Positions 18,707 through 27,472 of a stretch of 64,000 nucleotides of DNA are shown piece after piece. The first letter of the stretch is position 1, and each line of letters opens with the position of its first letter. The translations under genes were made by a program, and so were the position numbers. Location: NCBI RefSeq assembly GCF_000421845.1, contig NZ_ATXU01000005.1, forward strand, positions 186,001-250,000, written 5' to 3'. This stretch comes from Leucobacter chironomi DSM 19883. Lineage in GTDB: Bacteria > Actinomycetota > Actinomycetes > Actinomycetales > Microbacteriaceae. The notes under the pieces were generated by a model that was not told the DNA's origin, ran no database searches, and saw only the letters and a list, made by a program, of their open reading frames with translations.

Positions 18707-19486
18707 CTACTTCTTGCCCTGGCGGAGCGTCTTGACGAGCATCTGCCCCAGGATGAAGGCCAGCAGCAGCGAGAAGGCCACGTTCGACCAGAGCGGCGGG
18801 ATGTGCGTCGCGATCACCGAACCGAGCGGCGACAGCACGCTCGCCGCGATGCCGAGCACAGCGGCCGACCGGATGTCGACATTGCGCCGGCGCGCGTTGC
18901 CGAGGGTGCCCGAGATCGATCCCGGGATGAGCATGATGAGCGAGGTGCCCTTCGCGATGAGATCGCTCGCCCCGAAGAAGAACATCAGCACGGGCACCAC
19001 GATGACGCCGCCGCCCACGCCCAGCAGCCCGGAGAGCACCCCGGTCACGAGCCCCGTCAGCACGAGCAGCGCGCCGGTGAGCACCGTGATGTCGATGACC
19101 GCGTCGCGCTGCGGCACGACGAACCAGAGGCTGATGACCACGCCCAGCAGGAACGCCATGAACATCCAGCGCAGGAAGCCCGTGGGAACCCTCGACAGCA
19201 GGTAGCTGCCGATCTGCGCCCCGACCACTACGCCCGCGGCGAGCAGCACCGCAGCGAGCCAGTCGACGTTCCCCTGCACGGCGTAGCCGATGCCGCCGAC
19301 CACCGCCGCGGGCAGGATCGCGGCCACCGAGGTGCCCGCCGCGAGGCGCTGCTGGAACCCGAGGAACATGACGAGCATGGGGACCAGCACCACGCCGCCG
19401 CCGATCCCGAAGAGACCGGAGAGGAGGCCGGTGACCGCCCCCAGGATGCCGAGGACGATGATGCTGGGGCGTGAAGTCTGAGTCAT
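18707..19486 (-). CDS. TauE/SafE family permease (sulfite/organic anion exporter)
   Basis: A 259-residue protein with about eight helices in two repeats. Each repeat carries the family's glycine motif: GLLSGLFGIGGGVVLVPML near residues 20-38 and GVLSGLLGVGGGVIVVPVL near 148-166. Characterised members export sulfite or sulfoacetate, or move other organic anions. It is last in a same-strand run after the gamma-glutamyltransferase (54-bp gap), so it may remove sulfite made from a sulfur compound imported by that operon; this is inference. Confidence 0.88.
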   Translation of the reverse strand: MTQTSRPSIIVLGILGAVTGLLSGLFGIGGGVVLVPMLVMFLGFQQRLAAGTSVAAILPAAVVGGIGYAVQGNVDWLAAVLLAAGVVVGAQIGSYLLSRVPTGFLRWMFMAFLLGVVISLWFVVPQRDAVIDITVLTGALLVLTGLVTGVLSGLLGVGGGVIVVPVLMFFFGASDLIAKGTSLIMLIPGSISGTLGNARRRNVDIRSAAVLGIAASVLSPLGSVIATHIPPLWSNVAFSLLLAFILGQMLVKTLRQGKK

Positions 19487-19540
19487 GGAGGTCGTTTCTG
19501 AGAGAGGTGGCTGAGCTGCGGATCGGGGCTGCGCCTCCGA

Positions 19541-21085
19541 TCAGCCGGAGGCGGACACCACGATCGCAGAGCCGTCGGAGCGCGGATCGCTGGCAGCGTC
19601 GTACCCCTCGGCGCTGACACGGATCAGATTCGAGTGTCCCAGATCCTCCGAGTACGGCGGCACCGTCTTGAGCGGGAAGCCCGCGGCCGCGATGGCGTCC
19701 CGCGCGCTCTCGGGGACGTCCTCCTCGATCGTCACCCGCACCGTCCCGTCCGCACCCGGCTCGTCGACGATCCACCTCGGAGCGTGCGTCGCCTCGTGCG
19801 GGGATGCTCCGGCGAGGGAGCGCAGCAGCAGCTGCGTGTGGATCTGCGGCTGCGCCGATCCGCCCATCGTCGCCGGCACCCAGGCGAGCTCGTCGCCGCG
19901 CAGGATCAGCACGGGCATGAGCGTGTGGCGCGGCCGGCGGCCCGGCGCGAACGCGTTCGGCGAGGCGGGGTCGAGCGAGAACGACGTGCCCCGGTTCTGG
20001 AACAGGATTCCCGTCTCGGGGTCGAGCACCGCGGCCCCGAAGCCGAAGTACACCGAGTTGATGAGCGAGATCGCCCAGCCGTCGGCGCTGACGGCGCTCA
20101 GGCCGACGGTGTCGCCGCTCGGCTTCGCCTCGCGCGGGGGCGCGTGCTCCGGTCGGGGCATCGCGATGAGTTCCGGGCCGGTGGGGCCGCCCGATGCAGG
20201 GTCGGCGAGGTAGGCCGCGCGCACCGCATTGCCGCCCCGGAACGCGTCTGCGAGGGCGCCCGCTCCCGCGCCGAGCGGATCGTCGATCCCGTCCGCGATG
20301 GCCTCGAGGGCGCGCAGCAGGATGAATCCCGAAGTGTTCGGCGGCCCGGTGATGACGCGGTGGTCGCCGAATGATCCTTCGAGGGGGTCGTCCCAGAAGG
20401 CGGTGTAGGCCGCGGCGTCCTCGGGCGCGATCTTCGACCCGAGCGCCTGCAGGCCCGCCACCCAGCGCTGCGCGAGCTCGCCCGTGTAGAACTCCTCCGG
20501 CCCGCCCGCGGCGAGTCGGCGCAGCGAGTCGGCGAGCGCGGGCTGCACGAACGGCTGCCCCTGCACGAGCGGCAGCCCGTCCGGGATGAAGGCTTGCCGG
20601 CAGCCGGGGTCGAGTTCGAGCACCTCGCGCTCGTCGACGATCGCGGCCGCGACCGACTTCGCCGTGGGCACGCCGTCGGCGGCGTAGCGGATCGCGGCCT
20701 CCAGGTGCTGCTCCCAGCTGCGGGTCGCCCCGAAGTCGTGCAGCTCGCCCCATCCCCGCACCCCGCCGGGCACGGTCACGGTGTCGATGCCGCGCAGCGG
20801 CAGCAGCTCGCCGTACGCCTCGCGGAGCGCGTCGAGCGACTGGGCGGCGGGAGCGGTGCCCGTCGCGTTGAGGAAGCGCACCTCGCCCTCCGGCGAGCGC
20901 ACCAGGGCGACGAGGTCGCCGCCCAGCGCCACATTGTTCGGGTACACCACGCAGAGGGCGGCAGCGGCGGCGAGCGCCGCATCGATCGCGTTGCCGCCCG
21001 CTTCGAGTGCGGCGGCGCCGGCCTCGGTGGCGAGGTGGTGCGAGGTCGAGATGGCTCCGCGGGGGTGTGCGTCGGGGTGGGTCAT
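19541..21085 (-). CDS. Gamma-glutamyltransferase family protein
   Basis: A 514-residue Ntn-hydrolase of the GGT family. The N-terminal half has ISTSHHLATEAGAAALEAGG and YPNNVALGGDL. The probable autocleavage point and nucleophile Thr are in KPSGDTVGLSAVSADGWA, followed by INSVYFGFGAAVLDPETG. No signal peptide is visible, so the enzyme appears cytoplasmic, unlike typical periplasmic GGTs. Such enzymes hydrolyse glutathione or other gamma-glutamyl amides, and some relatives are acylases. The start overlaps the GntR gene (ATGA), tying it to that regulator and the upstream transporter. Confidence 0.88.
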   Translation of the reverse strand: MTHPDAHPRGAISTSHHLATEAGAAALEAGGNAIDAALAAAAALCVVYPNNVALGGDLVALVRSPEGEVRFLNATGTAPAAQSLDALREAYGELLPLRGIDTVTVPGGVRGWGELHDFGATRSWEQHLEAAIRYAADGVPTAKSVAAAIVDEREVLELDPGCRQAFIPDGLPLVQGQPFVQPALADSLRRLAAGGPEEFYTGELAQRWVAGLQALGSKIAPEDAAAYTAFWDDPLEGSFGDHRVITGPPNTSGFILLRALEAIADGIDDPLGAGAGALADAFRGGNAVRAAYLADPASGGPTGPELIAMPRPEHAPPREAKPSGDTVGLSAVSADGWAISLINSVYFGFGAAVLDPETGILFQNRGTSFSLDPASPNAFAPGRRPRHTLMPVLILRGDELAWVPATMGGSAQPQIHTQLLLRSLAGASPHEATHAPRWIVDEPGADGTVRVTIEEDVPESARDAIAAAGFPLKTVPPYSEDLGHSNLIRVSAEGYDAASDPRSDGSAIVVSASG

Positions 21086-21813
21086 CCCTGTGCTCCTTCG
21101 TCGTTCGCGCCCGTCGCGGCGAGGGCGATCTGCTTGCTGATGTCGAGCACGTGGGCTCGGGCCTCCGCCTCGGCGGTCGTCGGGTCGCCGGCGGCGATCG
21201 CCTCGAAGATCCGGCGGTGCGCGACGCTCGACGCCTCGCGGCGCTCCTTCGTCTGGTACCGGCTGGCACGGCTCGGGGCGATCTGCTGGGCGATCTGCTC
21301 GTTGATGAGTTCGAGCAGCGGGTTGTGGGCGTACTGCGCGATGGCCTGGTGGAAGGCCCGATCGAGCTCCGCGTACCGCTCCTTCGTGACGTCCACTTCC
21401 ATCGCCTCGACCAGCTCGCGCAGCTGCGCGATGTCGCGGGGGGTGGCGCGCGTCGCGGTGATCCCCGCGATCGGCGGTTCGACGATGGCGCGCAGCTCCA
21501 TGATGTCGCGGATCTCGGGGTGCACCGCCGAGACGGCGCTGGAGATGCGGTCGGCGATCCCGGATCGCTCGCCCGGGCTCAGCACGATGGTGCCGCGCCC
21601 CGGCTTGCGGTCGATGAAGCCGCGGTTTTCGAGCTCCCGCAGCGCCTCCCTGATCGAGACGCGCGAGACGCCGAGGTGCTGGGCGAGCTCGCGCTCGGCC
21701 GGAAGCTTCTCGCCCGGCGCGAGGTCGCCCTCGAGGATCAGCCGTTCAAGGTCGACCGAGAGCCGGTCGGGCACCGAGAGGGTCGCCCCCCTGTTGATCG
21801 AGTCCCAGTCCAT
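21082..21813 (-). CDS. GntR/FadR-type transcriptional regulator
   Basis: A 243-residue regulator with an N-terminal winged HTH (LPAERELAQHLGVSRVSIRE, then ALRELENRGFI, residues ~38-75) and an all-helical FCD ligand domain (residues ~95-225). The FCD metal/ligand residues include RAFHQAIAQYAHN. FCD regulators usually repress uptake and catabolic genes and release DNA on binding an organic acid or amino acid. It sits inside the operon it probably controls; a candidate operator lies upstream of the first gene (27173-27185). Confidence 0.92.
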   Translation of the reverse strand: MDWDSINRGATLSVPDRLSVDLERLILEGDLAPGEKLPAERELAQHLGVSRVSIREALRELENRGFIDRKPGRGTIVLSPGERSGIADRISSAVSAVHPEIRDIMELRAIVEPPIAGITATRATPRDIAQLRELVEAMEVDVTKERYAELDRAFHQAIAQYAHNPLLELINEQIAQQIAPSRASRYQTKERREASSVAHRRIFEAIAAGDPTTAEAEARAHVLDISKQIALAATGANDEGAQG

Positions 21814-21887
21814 TGCGCACTTCCATTCTCAGTTCGATAGCCTCACCGCGGGGCCGCTCAGATCGCACTCGTCCGCTCCGGGTGCCG

Positions 21888-22601
21888 TCACGTGTCCGTG
21901 CCCTTGCCGAAGTAGGCCTCGTGCAGCCGTTCGTCCTCGAGCATGGCCGCCGCCTCGCCACCTCCTGAGATCTTGCCCGTCTCCATGAGGTACCCCCGAT
22001 CCGCGATCGAGAGCGCCATGCGGGCGTTCTGCTCGATCAGCAGCACACTGGTGCCCGAACGGTTGATCTCCTCGATCACCTCGAACATCTGCGCGACCAC
22101 CTTTGGGGCGAGACCCATCGATGGCTCATCCAGCATAAGCAGTTTCGGGCGTCTGATGAGCGCACGGGAGAGGGCGAGCATCTGCTGCTCCCCGCCGGAC
22201 AGGGTTGCGGCGGTCTGGTGACGGCGCTCTTCGAGCCGCGGGAAGAGCGAGAACACGGTCGCGACCTCGGCCGAGAAATCGGTCGATGCGCCCCAGTGGG
22301 CGATCTGCAGGTTCTCGAACACCGACATCCGGCCGAAGATATGCCGGCCCTCCGGCACGAGCGAGAGCCCGGCCCGGGTCCGCTGCTCGGCGCGGCGGGA
22401 CGAGATGTCCTGCTCCAGGAAGGCGATCCGCCCTCGGCTCTTGTTGAGTCCTGCGACCGAGCGCAGCAGGCTGCTCTTGCCGGCTCCGTTCGCTCCGACC
22501 ACGACGACGAGTTCGCCCTCGTCGACGTGCATGTCGACGTCGGTGACCGCCCTGACCACGCCGTAGCGCACGTTCAGGCCTTCGACTTCGAGCACTCTCA
22601 C
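21888..22601 (-). CDS. Branched-chain amino-acid-type ABC transporter ATPase (LivF-like)
   Basis: A 237-residue ATPase of the HAAT/Liv class. Walker A is GANGAGKSS, the signature is LSGGEQQMLALSRAL, Walker B is LLMLDEPSMGLAP, and the LivF phrase SLVPEGRHIFGRMSVFENL is present. It energises import together with the fused LivM-LivG protein and LivH. The GTG start overlaps the LivM-LivG stop as GTGA. Liv-type systems also carry urea, amides, benzoates and other substrates, so branched-chain amino acids are not assured. Confidence 0.93.
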   Translation of the reverse strand: MRVLEVEGLNVRYGVVRAVTDVDMHVDEGELVVVVGANGAGKSSLLRSVAGLNKSRGRIAFLEQDISSRRAEQRTRAGLSLVPEGRHIFGRMSVFENLQIAHWGASTDFSAEVATVFSLFPRLEERRHQTAATLSGGEQQMLALSRALIRRPKLLMLDEPSMGLAPKVVAQMFEVIEEINRSGTSVLLIEQNARMALSIADRGYLMETGKISGGGEAAAMLEDERLHEAYFGKGTDT

Positions 22602-24454
22602 TTCGCATCACTCCCCAGGTAGGCCTCGAGCACTTCAGGATTGACGCGGATCTCGGCCGGCGTGCCGTCGGCGATGATCACGCCGTGATCGAGCACGATG
22701 ATCCGGTCGGAGACCCCCATGAGCAGGTCCATGTCGTGCTCGATGAGGATCACGTCGATGCCGCGCTCCCGGATCCGCTTGATGAGGCGGGCGAGGTCGC
22801 GGGTCTCGCTCTCGTTCAGGCCCGCCGCCGGCTCGTCGAGCAGCAGCACGTTCGGGCGCGTCATGAGGGCGCGCGCGATCTCGACTCGGCGCTGCTGGTA
22901 CGCGTCGAGCGAGGAGGCCCGCTTGTCGCGGCTGTCCCACACGTCCATGAAGGCCAGCACCTCCTCGGCCTCTTCGACCGTAGCCCGCTCAGGCGCCCGC
23001 ACGAACGGGAACGGCGACAGGAACTTCGGAACGAACCCGGCGAGGCGCGAGTGCCCGCCCACGAGCAGGTTCTCGAGCACCGTCATGTCCCAGAAGAGGC
23101 GCACGGTCTGGAAGGTTCTCGCGATGCCTCGCATCGCGACCGCACTCGATTCGAGGCGCTGCGTCTGCTCGCCGTGCAACTCGATCGTGCCCGACGTCGC
23201 CCGGGTGACACCGGAGATGGCGTTGAGCAGAGTCGATTTGCCGGCGCCGTTCGGCCCCATGAGGCCGAGTACTTCGCCGTGCCTGAGCTCGAAGGTGACC
23301 GCTTCGAGGGCGACGAGCCCGCCGAACACCTGCTTGACGTTCTCGGCCTTCAGCACGGGTGCGCCGGCCGCCACGGGCGTCTCTCGCTCGTTCACGATGA
23401 GCTCGCCCTCCGGCGATTCCTTCCCTCCTCGCGCCCGGGTGAGTTCGAGGCGCTTCGAGATGATGCCGCCGGGGCGCAGGATCATGAGCACCACGACGAT
23501 GAGCGCGAGGAACCCCGTGCGGAACTCGGGGTGCGCCTGGATGAGCGGGATGTCCTTCGCGACGGCCTGGAAGAAGATCCACAGCACTGCGCCGGTGATC
23601 GGACCCCACAGCGTGCCCGCCCCACCGAGGATGACGAGGCTCAGCACGATGAAGTTGTCTTCGAGGGTGAAGCTGTCGGGGTTCACGAACTGGTTCATGT
23701 GGGCGAAGAACACGCCGATCACGCCGGCGGTCGAAGCCCCGACCACGTAGGCCAGCAGCTTGTAGCGCCGCGTGCGGATCCCCATCGACGAGGCGACGAG
23801 CTCGTCCTCGCGGATGGCGACCCAGGCCCGCCCGACGGGCGAGGCGATGAGCGAGGCGAGCGCGACGACGAGGATGACCACGACGAGGAACACGATGTAG
23901 TAGGTGGTCAGCGGTCGCACGATCTCGCCCGTGAGGGTGAGTGCGGGGATGTTGCGGATGCCGACCGCGCCGCCGGTGAAGTCGGTCCAGTTGATGGAGA
24001 CGATGCGCACGATCTCGCCGAAGGCGAGCGTCATGATGGCGAGGTAGTCGCCGCGGGCGCGCAGCGTGGGGTATCCGATGATCGAGCCCGCTATGCCGGC
24101 CAGCACGATCGCCGCCACGATACTGAGTGGAAGCACCCAGGCGAGCGCGGCGGGGTTGTCCACCAGGTTGACGCCGAAGGTTCTCGTGCAGAATATGGCC
24201 GTCGTATAGGCGCCGACGATGAAGAAGGCGATGAAACCGAGGTCGAGCAGGCCGGTGATGCCGACGAGGATGTTCAGGCCGGAGGCGAGTGCCACGTAGA
24301 TGAGCGCCAGGGCGGCCACGCGGATCCACTTGTCGCCGGGCAGCACCAGGGGAGCGAGCAGGCCGATGAAGAGGAAGACCGCGGGCCAGATCCAGCGCTT
24401 GAAGCCGTGATCCTGCCTGAGGATGACGATGGGGGCGGTGTGCGTGTTCGACAT
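22598..24454 (-). CDS. Fused Liv-type permease and ATPase (LivM-LivG)
   Basis: A 618-residue fusion. Residues ~1-340 are a LivM permease with about ten helices and the family segment TLRARGDYLAIMTLAFGEIV. A short charged linker follows, then a LivG ATPase (~residues 365-618) with Walker A GPNGAGKST, signature SLDAYQQRRVEIARALM (a Q-loop variant of LSGGQ), and Walker B NVLLLDEPAAGLN. The frame is continuous, so this is not an assembly of two genes. The C-terminus IRVNPEVLEAYLGSD is a normal LivG ending. The ATG at 24454 lies 2 bp after the livH stop. Confidence 0.92.
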   Translation of the reverse strand: MSNTHTAPIVILRQDHGFKRWIWPAVFLFIGLLAPLVLPGDKWIRVAALALIYVALASGLNILVGITGLLDLGFIAFFIVGAYTTAIFCTRTFGVNLVDNPAALAWVLPLSIVAAIVLAGIAGSIIGYPTLRARGDYLAIMTLAFGEIVRIVSINWTDFTGGAVGIRNIPALTLTGEIVRPLTTYYIVFLVVVILVVALASLIASPVGRAWVAIREDELVASSMGIRTRRYKLLAYVVGASTAGVIGVFFAHMNQFVNPDSFTLEDNFIVLSLVILGGAGTLWGPITGAVLWIFFQAVAKDIPLIQAHPEFRTGFLALIVVVLMILRPGGIISKRLELTRARGGKESPEGELIVNERETPVAAGAPVLKAENVKQVFGGLVALEAVTFELRHGEVLGLMGPNGAGKSTLLNAISGVTRATSGTIELHGEQTQRLESSAVAMRGIARTFQTVRLFWDMTVLENLLVGGHSRLAGFVPKFLSPFPFVRAPERATVEEAEEVLAFMDVWDSRDKRASSLDAYQQRRVEIARALMTRPNVLLLDEPAAGLNESETRDLARLIKRIRERGIDVILIEHDMDLLMGVSDRIIVLDHGVIIADGTPAEIRVNPEVLEAYLGSDAK

Positions 24455-24456
24455 CG

Positions 24457-25362
24457 TTAGACCTTCTGTACCTCTCGGCGGCCGAGCAGCCCCTGCGGGC
24501 GGAGCCACAGGATGATGACCAGGATCCCGAACGCGATGACGTCGCGGTAGGCGGATCCCTGCGGGACGTAGGACGCGGCGAGCTCCTCGCTGACGCCCAG
24601 CACGAGGCCTCCGACGAAGGCGCCCGGGATGCTGCCGATGCCGCCGAGCACGGCGGCGACCAGCGCTTTCAGACCCGGCAGGAAGCCCATGGTGGCGGCG
24701 GCGAACCCGTACCGCTGCGAGTAGAGCAGACCCGCGACCGCGGCGAGGGCCGAACCGAGCACGAAGGTGGTTGAGATGACCCTGTCGACGCCGATGCCCA
24801 TGAGCCTCGCCGCGTCCTTGTCCTCCGCGGTGGCGCGGATCGCGCGGCCGATCGGGGTGAAGCGGATCACCGCCCAGAAGGCGAGGGTCACCGCCACGGC
24901 CACTGTGAGCACGATGACGTCGATGCGCTGCACTCGCGCACCGAAGATGTTGAGGGCCTCGCCCAGTTCGGGGCGGGGCACCGGGAGCTGCGCGGCGCCG
25001 AAGAGGAAGGTCGCCACGGCGCGCAGCAGCATCGACACTGCGATCGCGGTGATGAGCATGGAGAGGATCGGGGCGTTGCGCAGCGGCCGGTACGCGATCC
25101 TCTCGATGAGCCAGCCGATGAGCGAGCCGACGATGAGCCCGAAGAGGATCGCCGCCCACGCGGGGAGACCCGGGCCGTCGATGCTCGCGTCTGCGATGAG
25201 GATGTTGGTCTGGCCGGCGACGAGCGCTCCGACGGCGCCGAACATGAAGATCTCGCCGAAGGCGAAGTTCACCATGCCGAGGACGCCGTAGACGACGCTG
25301 AACGCGACGGCGAGCAGCCCGTAGATGCCGCCGACGGCGAGACCGTTGATGATTTCCTGCAT
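24457..25362 (-). CDS. Branched-chain amino-acid-type ABC permease (LivH-like)
   Basis: A 301-residue, eight-helix permease. Family features are GLAVGGIYGLLAVAFSVVYG at the N-terminus, GMVNFAFGEIFMFGA, and LGGIGSIPGAFVGGLVLG near the C-terminus. It pairs with the LivM half of the next gene to form the membrane channel. A hairpin between livK and livH probably lowers its expression relative to the binding protein. Confidence 0.93.
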   Translation of the reverse strand: MQEIINGLAVGGIYGLLAVAFSVVYGVLGMVNFAFGEIFMFGAVGALVAGQTNILIADASIDGPGLPAWAAILFGLIVGSLIGWLIERIAYRPLRNAPILSMLITAIAVSMLLRAVATFLFGAAQLPVPRPELGEALNIFGARVQRIDVIVLTVAVAVTLAFWAVIRFTPIGRAIRATAEDKDAARLMGIGVDRVISTTFVLGSALAAVAGLLYSQRYGFAAATMGFLPGLKALVAAVLGGIGSIPGAFVGGLVLGVSEELAASYVPQGSAYRDVIAFGILVIILWLRPQGLLGRREVQKV

Positions 25363-25404
25363 TACCTAATCTCCGTAGCCTGCTGGGGGAACCGGATGAG
25401 GATC

Positions 25405-25434
25405 CCGGTGGGCGCCGAGGCCGGCGCCCACCGG
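25405..25434 (-). terminator. Intra-operon hairpin between livK and livH
   Basis: A perfect 12-bp stem (25405-25416 with 25423-25434) with a 6-nt loop follows the livK stop by 7 bp. Hairpins here commonly stabilise binding-protein mRNA or cause partial termination before the permease genes. Confidence 0.75.
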
Positions 25435-25441
25435 GCGGTTG

Positions 25442-26605
25442 CTACTCCTTGATGACCACGAAGGCGCCGTCTTCGATGCGCTGGAAGGTGAGGTTGCCCA
25501 CACGGTTCCCCTCGTCATCGAAGCTGATCTCGCCGGAGACGCCGGGGAATCCCTCCGTCGCCGCGATCGCCTCGGTCACTGCCGCGCGATCGGTCGATCC
25601 CGCGGTCTCCATGGCCTGCGCCGCGATGTACGTGGCGTCGTAGGCGAGCGCCGCCCAGGAGCTCGGCTCCTTGTCGTACTTCTTCGTGAAGGCCTCGACG
25701 AACTCGGCGGCCTCGGGGCTGTCGTCGCTCGCGGAGAAGGCCGAGTAGACCTCGACGCCTTCGGCGTTGTCGCCGGCGAGCTCGATGAAGAGCGGGCTCG
25801 CGGCCCCGTCGGAGGCGAAGATCGGCACATCGGATCCCGCATCGCGCACCTGGTTCACGATCTTGCCGGCCTCGGTGTAGAAGCCGCCGATGAAGACCGC
25901 GTCCGGGTCGTCCTTGAGCGCCGTGTCGACGGTGCTCGCGAAGTTCACCGTGCCCAGCTGGTAGGCCTGGGAGCTGGTGACAGTGCCACCGGCCTTCTCG
26001 ATGCCCTCCGTGAACGCGTCGGCGACGCCCTTGCCGTAGTCGTCCTGCTGATACAGCACGGCGACCTTCTTCACACCCCGGTTCTCGGCGATGAACTTCG
26101 CCGCCTCGGCGCCCTGGTAGGCGTCGGTGAACACGGTGCGGAAGAAGATGTCGCTCGCGCCGCTCAGCTCGGGTGACGTGACCGCCGATGCGATGATCGG
26201 CAGGCCGCACTGCGTGTAGATGGGCAGGCCCGACAGTGCGACGCTCGAGAAGCTGAACCCGAGAACGACCGGAATATCGGCGTTGTCGCAGAACTCCTGC
26301 GCGATCACGGGGCCGTTGGCCGGCTTGCCCTCGTCGTCGACCCCTTCGAGAGTCAGTTCGCGGTCCAGCACGCCGCCGTCGGCGTTGATCTCCTCGATGG
26401 CGAGGTCGATGCCCTCGCGCATCTCGAGACCGTAGCTCGCGAAGTCTCCGGAGAGGGTCGCCGTGTATCCGAGCGGGATCGCGCCTTCGGCGCCGCCTCC
26501 GTCACCGGAGCCGCCCGATCCACCCGAGGAGCACGCGCTCAGCGCGAGGAGCGCGACGCCCGTCACGACCGCCAGTTTGGCTGTTCTCTTGCTCAACATT
26601 CTCAT
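25442..26605 (-). CDS. Liv-type ABC substrate-binding lipoprotein (LivK-like)
   Basis: A 387-residue lipoprotein. The signal peptide ends in the lipobox LSACSSGG, followed by a Gly/Ser linker. The type I periplasmic-binding fold has IPLGYTATLSGDFASYG and LAIEEINADGGVLDREL at the N-terminus and FIGGFYTEAGKIVNQ further on. It is the ligand receptor for the LivH/M-G/F transporter. Two in-frame ATGs (26605 and 26599) precede the signal peptide. It lies 20 bp after the RidA gene, linking an enamine deaminase to the transporter. Confidence 0.93.
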   Translation of the reverse strand: MRMLSKRTAKLAVVTGVALLALSACSSGGSGGSGDGGGAEGAIPLGYTATLSGDFASYGLEMREGIDLAIEEINADGGVLDRELTLEGVDDEGKPANGPVIAQEFCDNADIPVVLGFSFSSVALSGLPIYTQCGLPIIASAVTSPELSGASDIFFRTVFTDAYQGAEAAKFIAENRGVKKVAVLYQQDDYGKGVADAFTEGIEKAGGTVTSSQAYQLGTVNFASTVDTALKDDPDAVFIGGFYTEAGKIVNQVRDAGSDVPIFASDGAASPLFIELAGDNAEGVEVYSAFSASDDSPEAAEFVEAFTKKYDKEPSSWAALAYDATYIAAQAMETAGSTDRAAVTEAIAATEGFPGVSGEISFDDEGNRVGNLTFQRIEDGAFVVIKE

Positions 26606-26625
26606 CACACCCGTCGGTTCGGAGG

Positions 26626-27123
26626 TCAGTCGACCGTCTCGATCGTCATCCAGTTTTCGAAGCAGTGGTTCGCGGCGAGCGAGGTGACGCCGATCGTCGC
26701 GCGGCCGCCGAGGCCGTTCTCCTCGCCGAACACGTCGCGGAAGAGGTCCGTGGCGCCGCACGACACGAGGTTCACGTCGACGAAGTCCGGCGCGGCGACC
26801 ACGAAGTTCAGCGAGTTCACGAGGCACTTCACGCGGTCGAGCGAGCCGAGCGCGAGGCGCATCGTGCCGAGGCAGTTCAGCGCGGTCTGGCGGGCCTCGG
26901 CGTAGCCCTGCTCGACGGTGACCTCGGCGCCGAGCTTGCCGGCGTGGGTCGGCTGGCCGTTGTGGCCCACGATGTCGGCGACGTGGCCCGAGAGGAAGAG
27001 CAGGTTCCCGGTCTTGTGGAACGCCTTCATCGTGCCGTAGTAGGTGCCGTGGTAGCCGCCGTTGCTGTAGTCGGGGATGTCCAGGCCGAGCTCCGCCACG
27101 CGCGCTTCGTATGAGACAGACAC
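26626..27123 (-). CDS. RidA family protein (enamine/imine deaminase type)
   Basis: A 165-residue YjgF/YER057c/UK114 protein, longer than the usual ~125-130 because of an N-terminal extension. The core has GNLLFLSGHVAD, TVEQGYAEARQTALNCL and the C-terminal block GRATIGVTSLAANHCFENWM, including the family arginine (GRA), and TIE near the end. RidA hydrolyses reactive enamines/imines from PLP enzymes; related Rid subfamilies are pathway-specific deaminases. The GTG at 27123 has an AAGGAG site 7 nt upstream. It is the first gene of the Liv operon, suggesting the imported compound is a nitrogen compound. Confidence 0.88.
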   Translation of the reverse strand: MSVSYEARVAELGLDIPDYSNGGYHGTYYGTMKAFHKTGNLLFLSGHVADIVGHNGQPTHAGKLGAEVTVEQGYAEARQTALNCLGTMRLALGSLDRVKCLVNSLNFVVAAPDFVDVNLVSCGATDLFRDVFGEENGLGGRATIGVTSLAANHCFENWMTIETVD

Positions 27124-27172
27124 TATATTTCTCCTTCTTCTCGTCGTTGAGGTGTCGGGTTAATCAGGACTA

Positions 27173-27185
27173 TTGGTCTGACCGA
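27173..27185. promoter_or_regulatory. Candidate FadR/PdhR-type operator
   Basis: TTGGTCTGACCGA matches the FCD-regulator half-site pattern TTGGTnnnACCAA with one mismatch. It lies about 50 bp upstream of the first gene (RidA), whose operon encodes a GntR/FadR regulator. A role in autoregulation is likely but unproven. Confidence 0.5.
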
Positions 27186-27343
27186 ATGACCGACTGTCCA
27201 TGACGTTATCTGAGACGAGGGGAAAGGGGAAGACCCGGAGCAAGTTTTTTCTCGACCGTGATCAAGTCGTCACCTGGCACCCCTCGGCACCCCTCCAAGA
27301 CCCCTGCCCCACCCCTGCCCCTGCCCTTCCCCCGCGGACCCCG

Positions 27344-27407
27344 CTGCCGAAAGGCGGATTTCGCAGGCGGCGCAGACCCATCCCATGCGAAATCCGCCTC
27401 TCGGCAG
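27344..27407. repeat. 22-bp inverted repeat with 20-nt loop
   Basis: The arms 27344-27365 and 27386-27407 pair over 22 bp with one mismatch. It lies in the 336-bp noncoding gap between the RidA operon and pyrE, flanked by C-rich direct repeats (27301-27333) and GCAAGGA heptamers. It is too long and GC-poor at its loop to be an ordinary terminator. It may be a dispersed palindromic element. Confidence 0.7.
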
Positions 27408-27420
27408 GGCGAAGCAGGGG

Positions 27421-27447
27421 GCAAGGAGCAAGGAGCAAGGAGCAAGG
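27421..27447. repeat. GCAAGGA tandem heptamer repeat
   Basis: Three perfect copies of GCAAGGA (27421-27441) are followed by a partial fourth. It lies next to the inverted repeat and before the pyrE terminator. No coding sequence is apparent. Confidence 0.75.
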
Positions 27448-27472
27448 GGACACAAGCCCGCGCACGCAGAAG

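Noticed and set aside
22598-25159. Extended N-terminus of the LivM-LivG frame
   Set aside because: The extra residues overlap livH on the same strand in another frame and are low-complexity; the ATG at 24454 begins the conserved permease.
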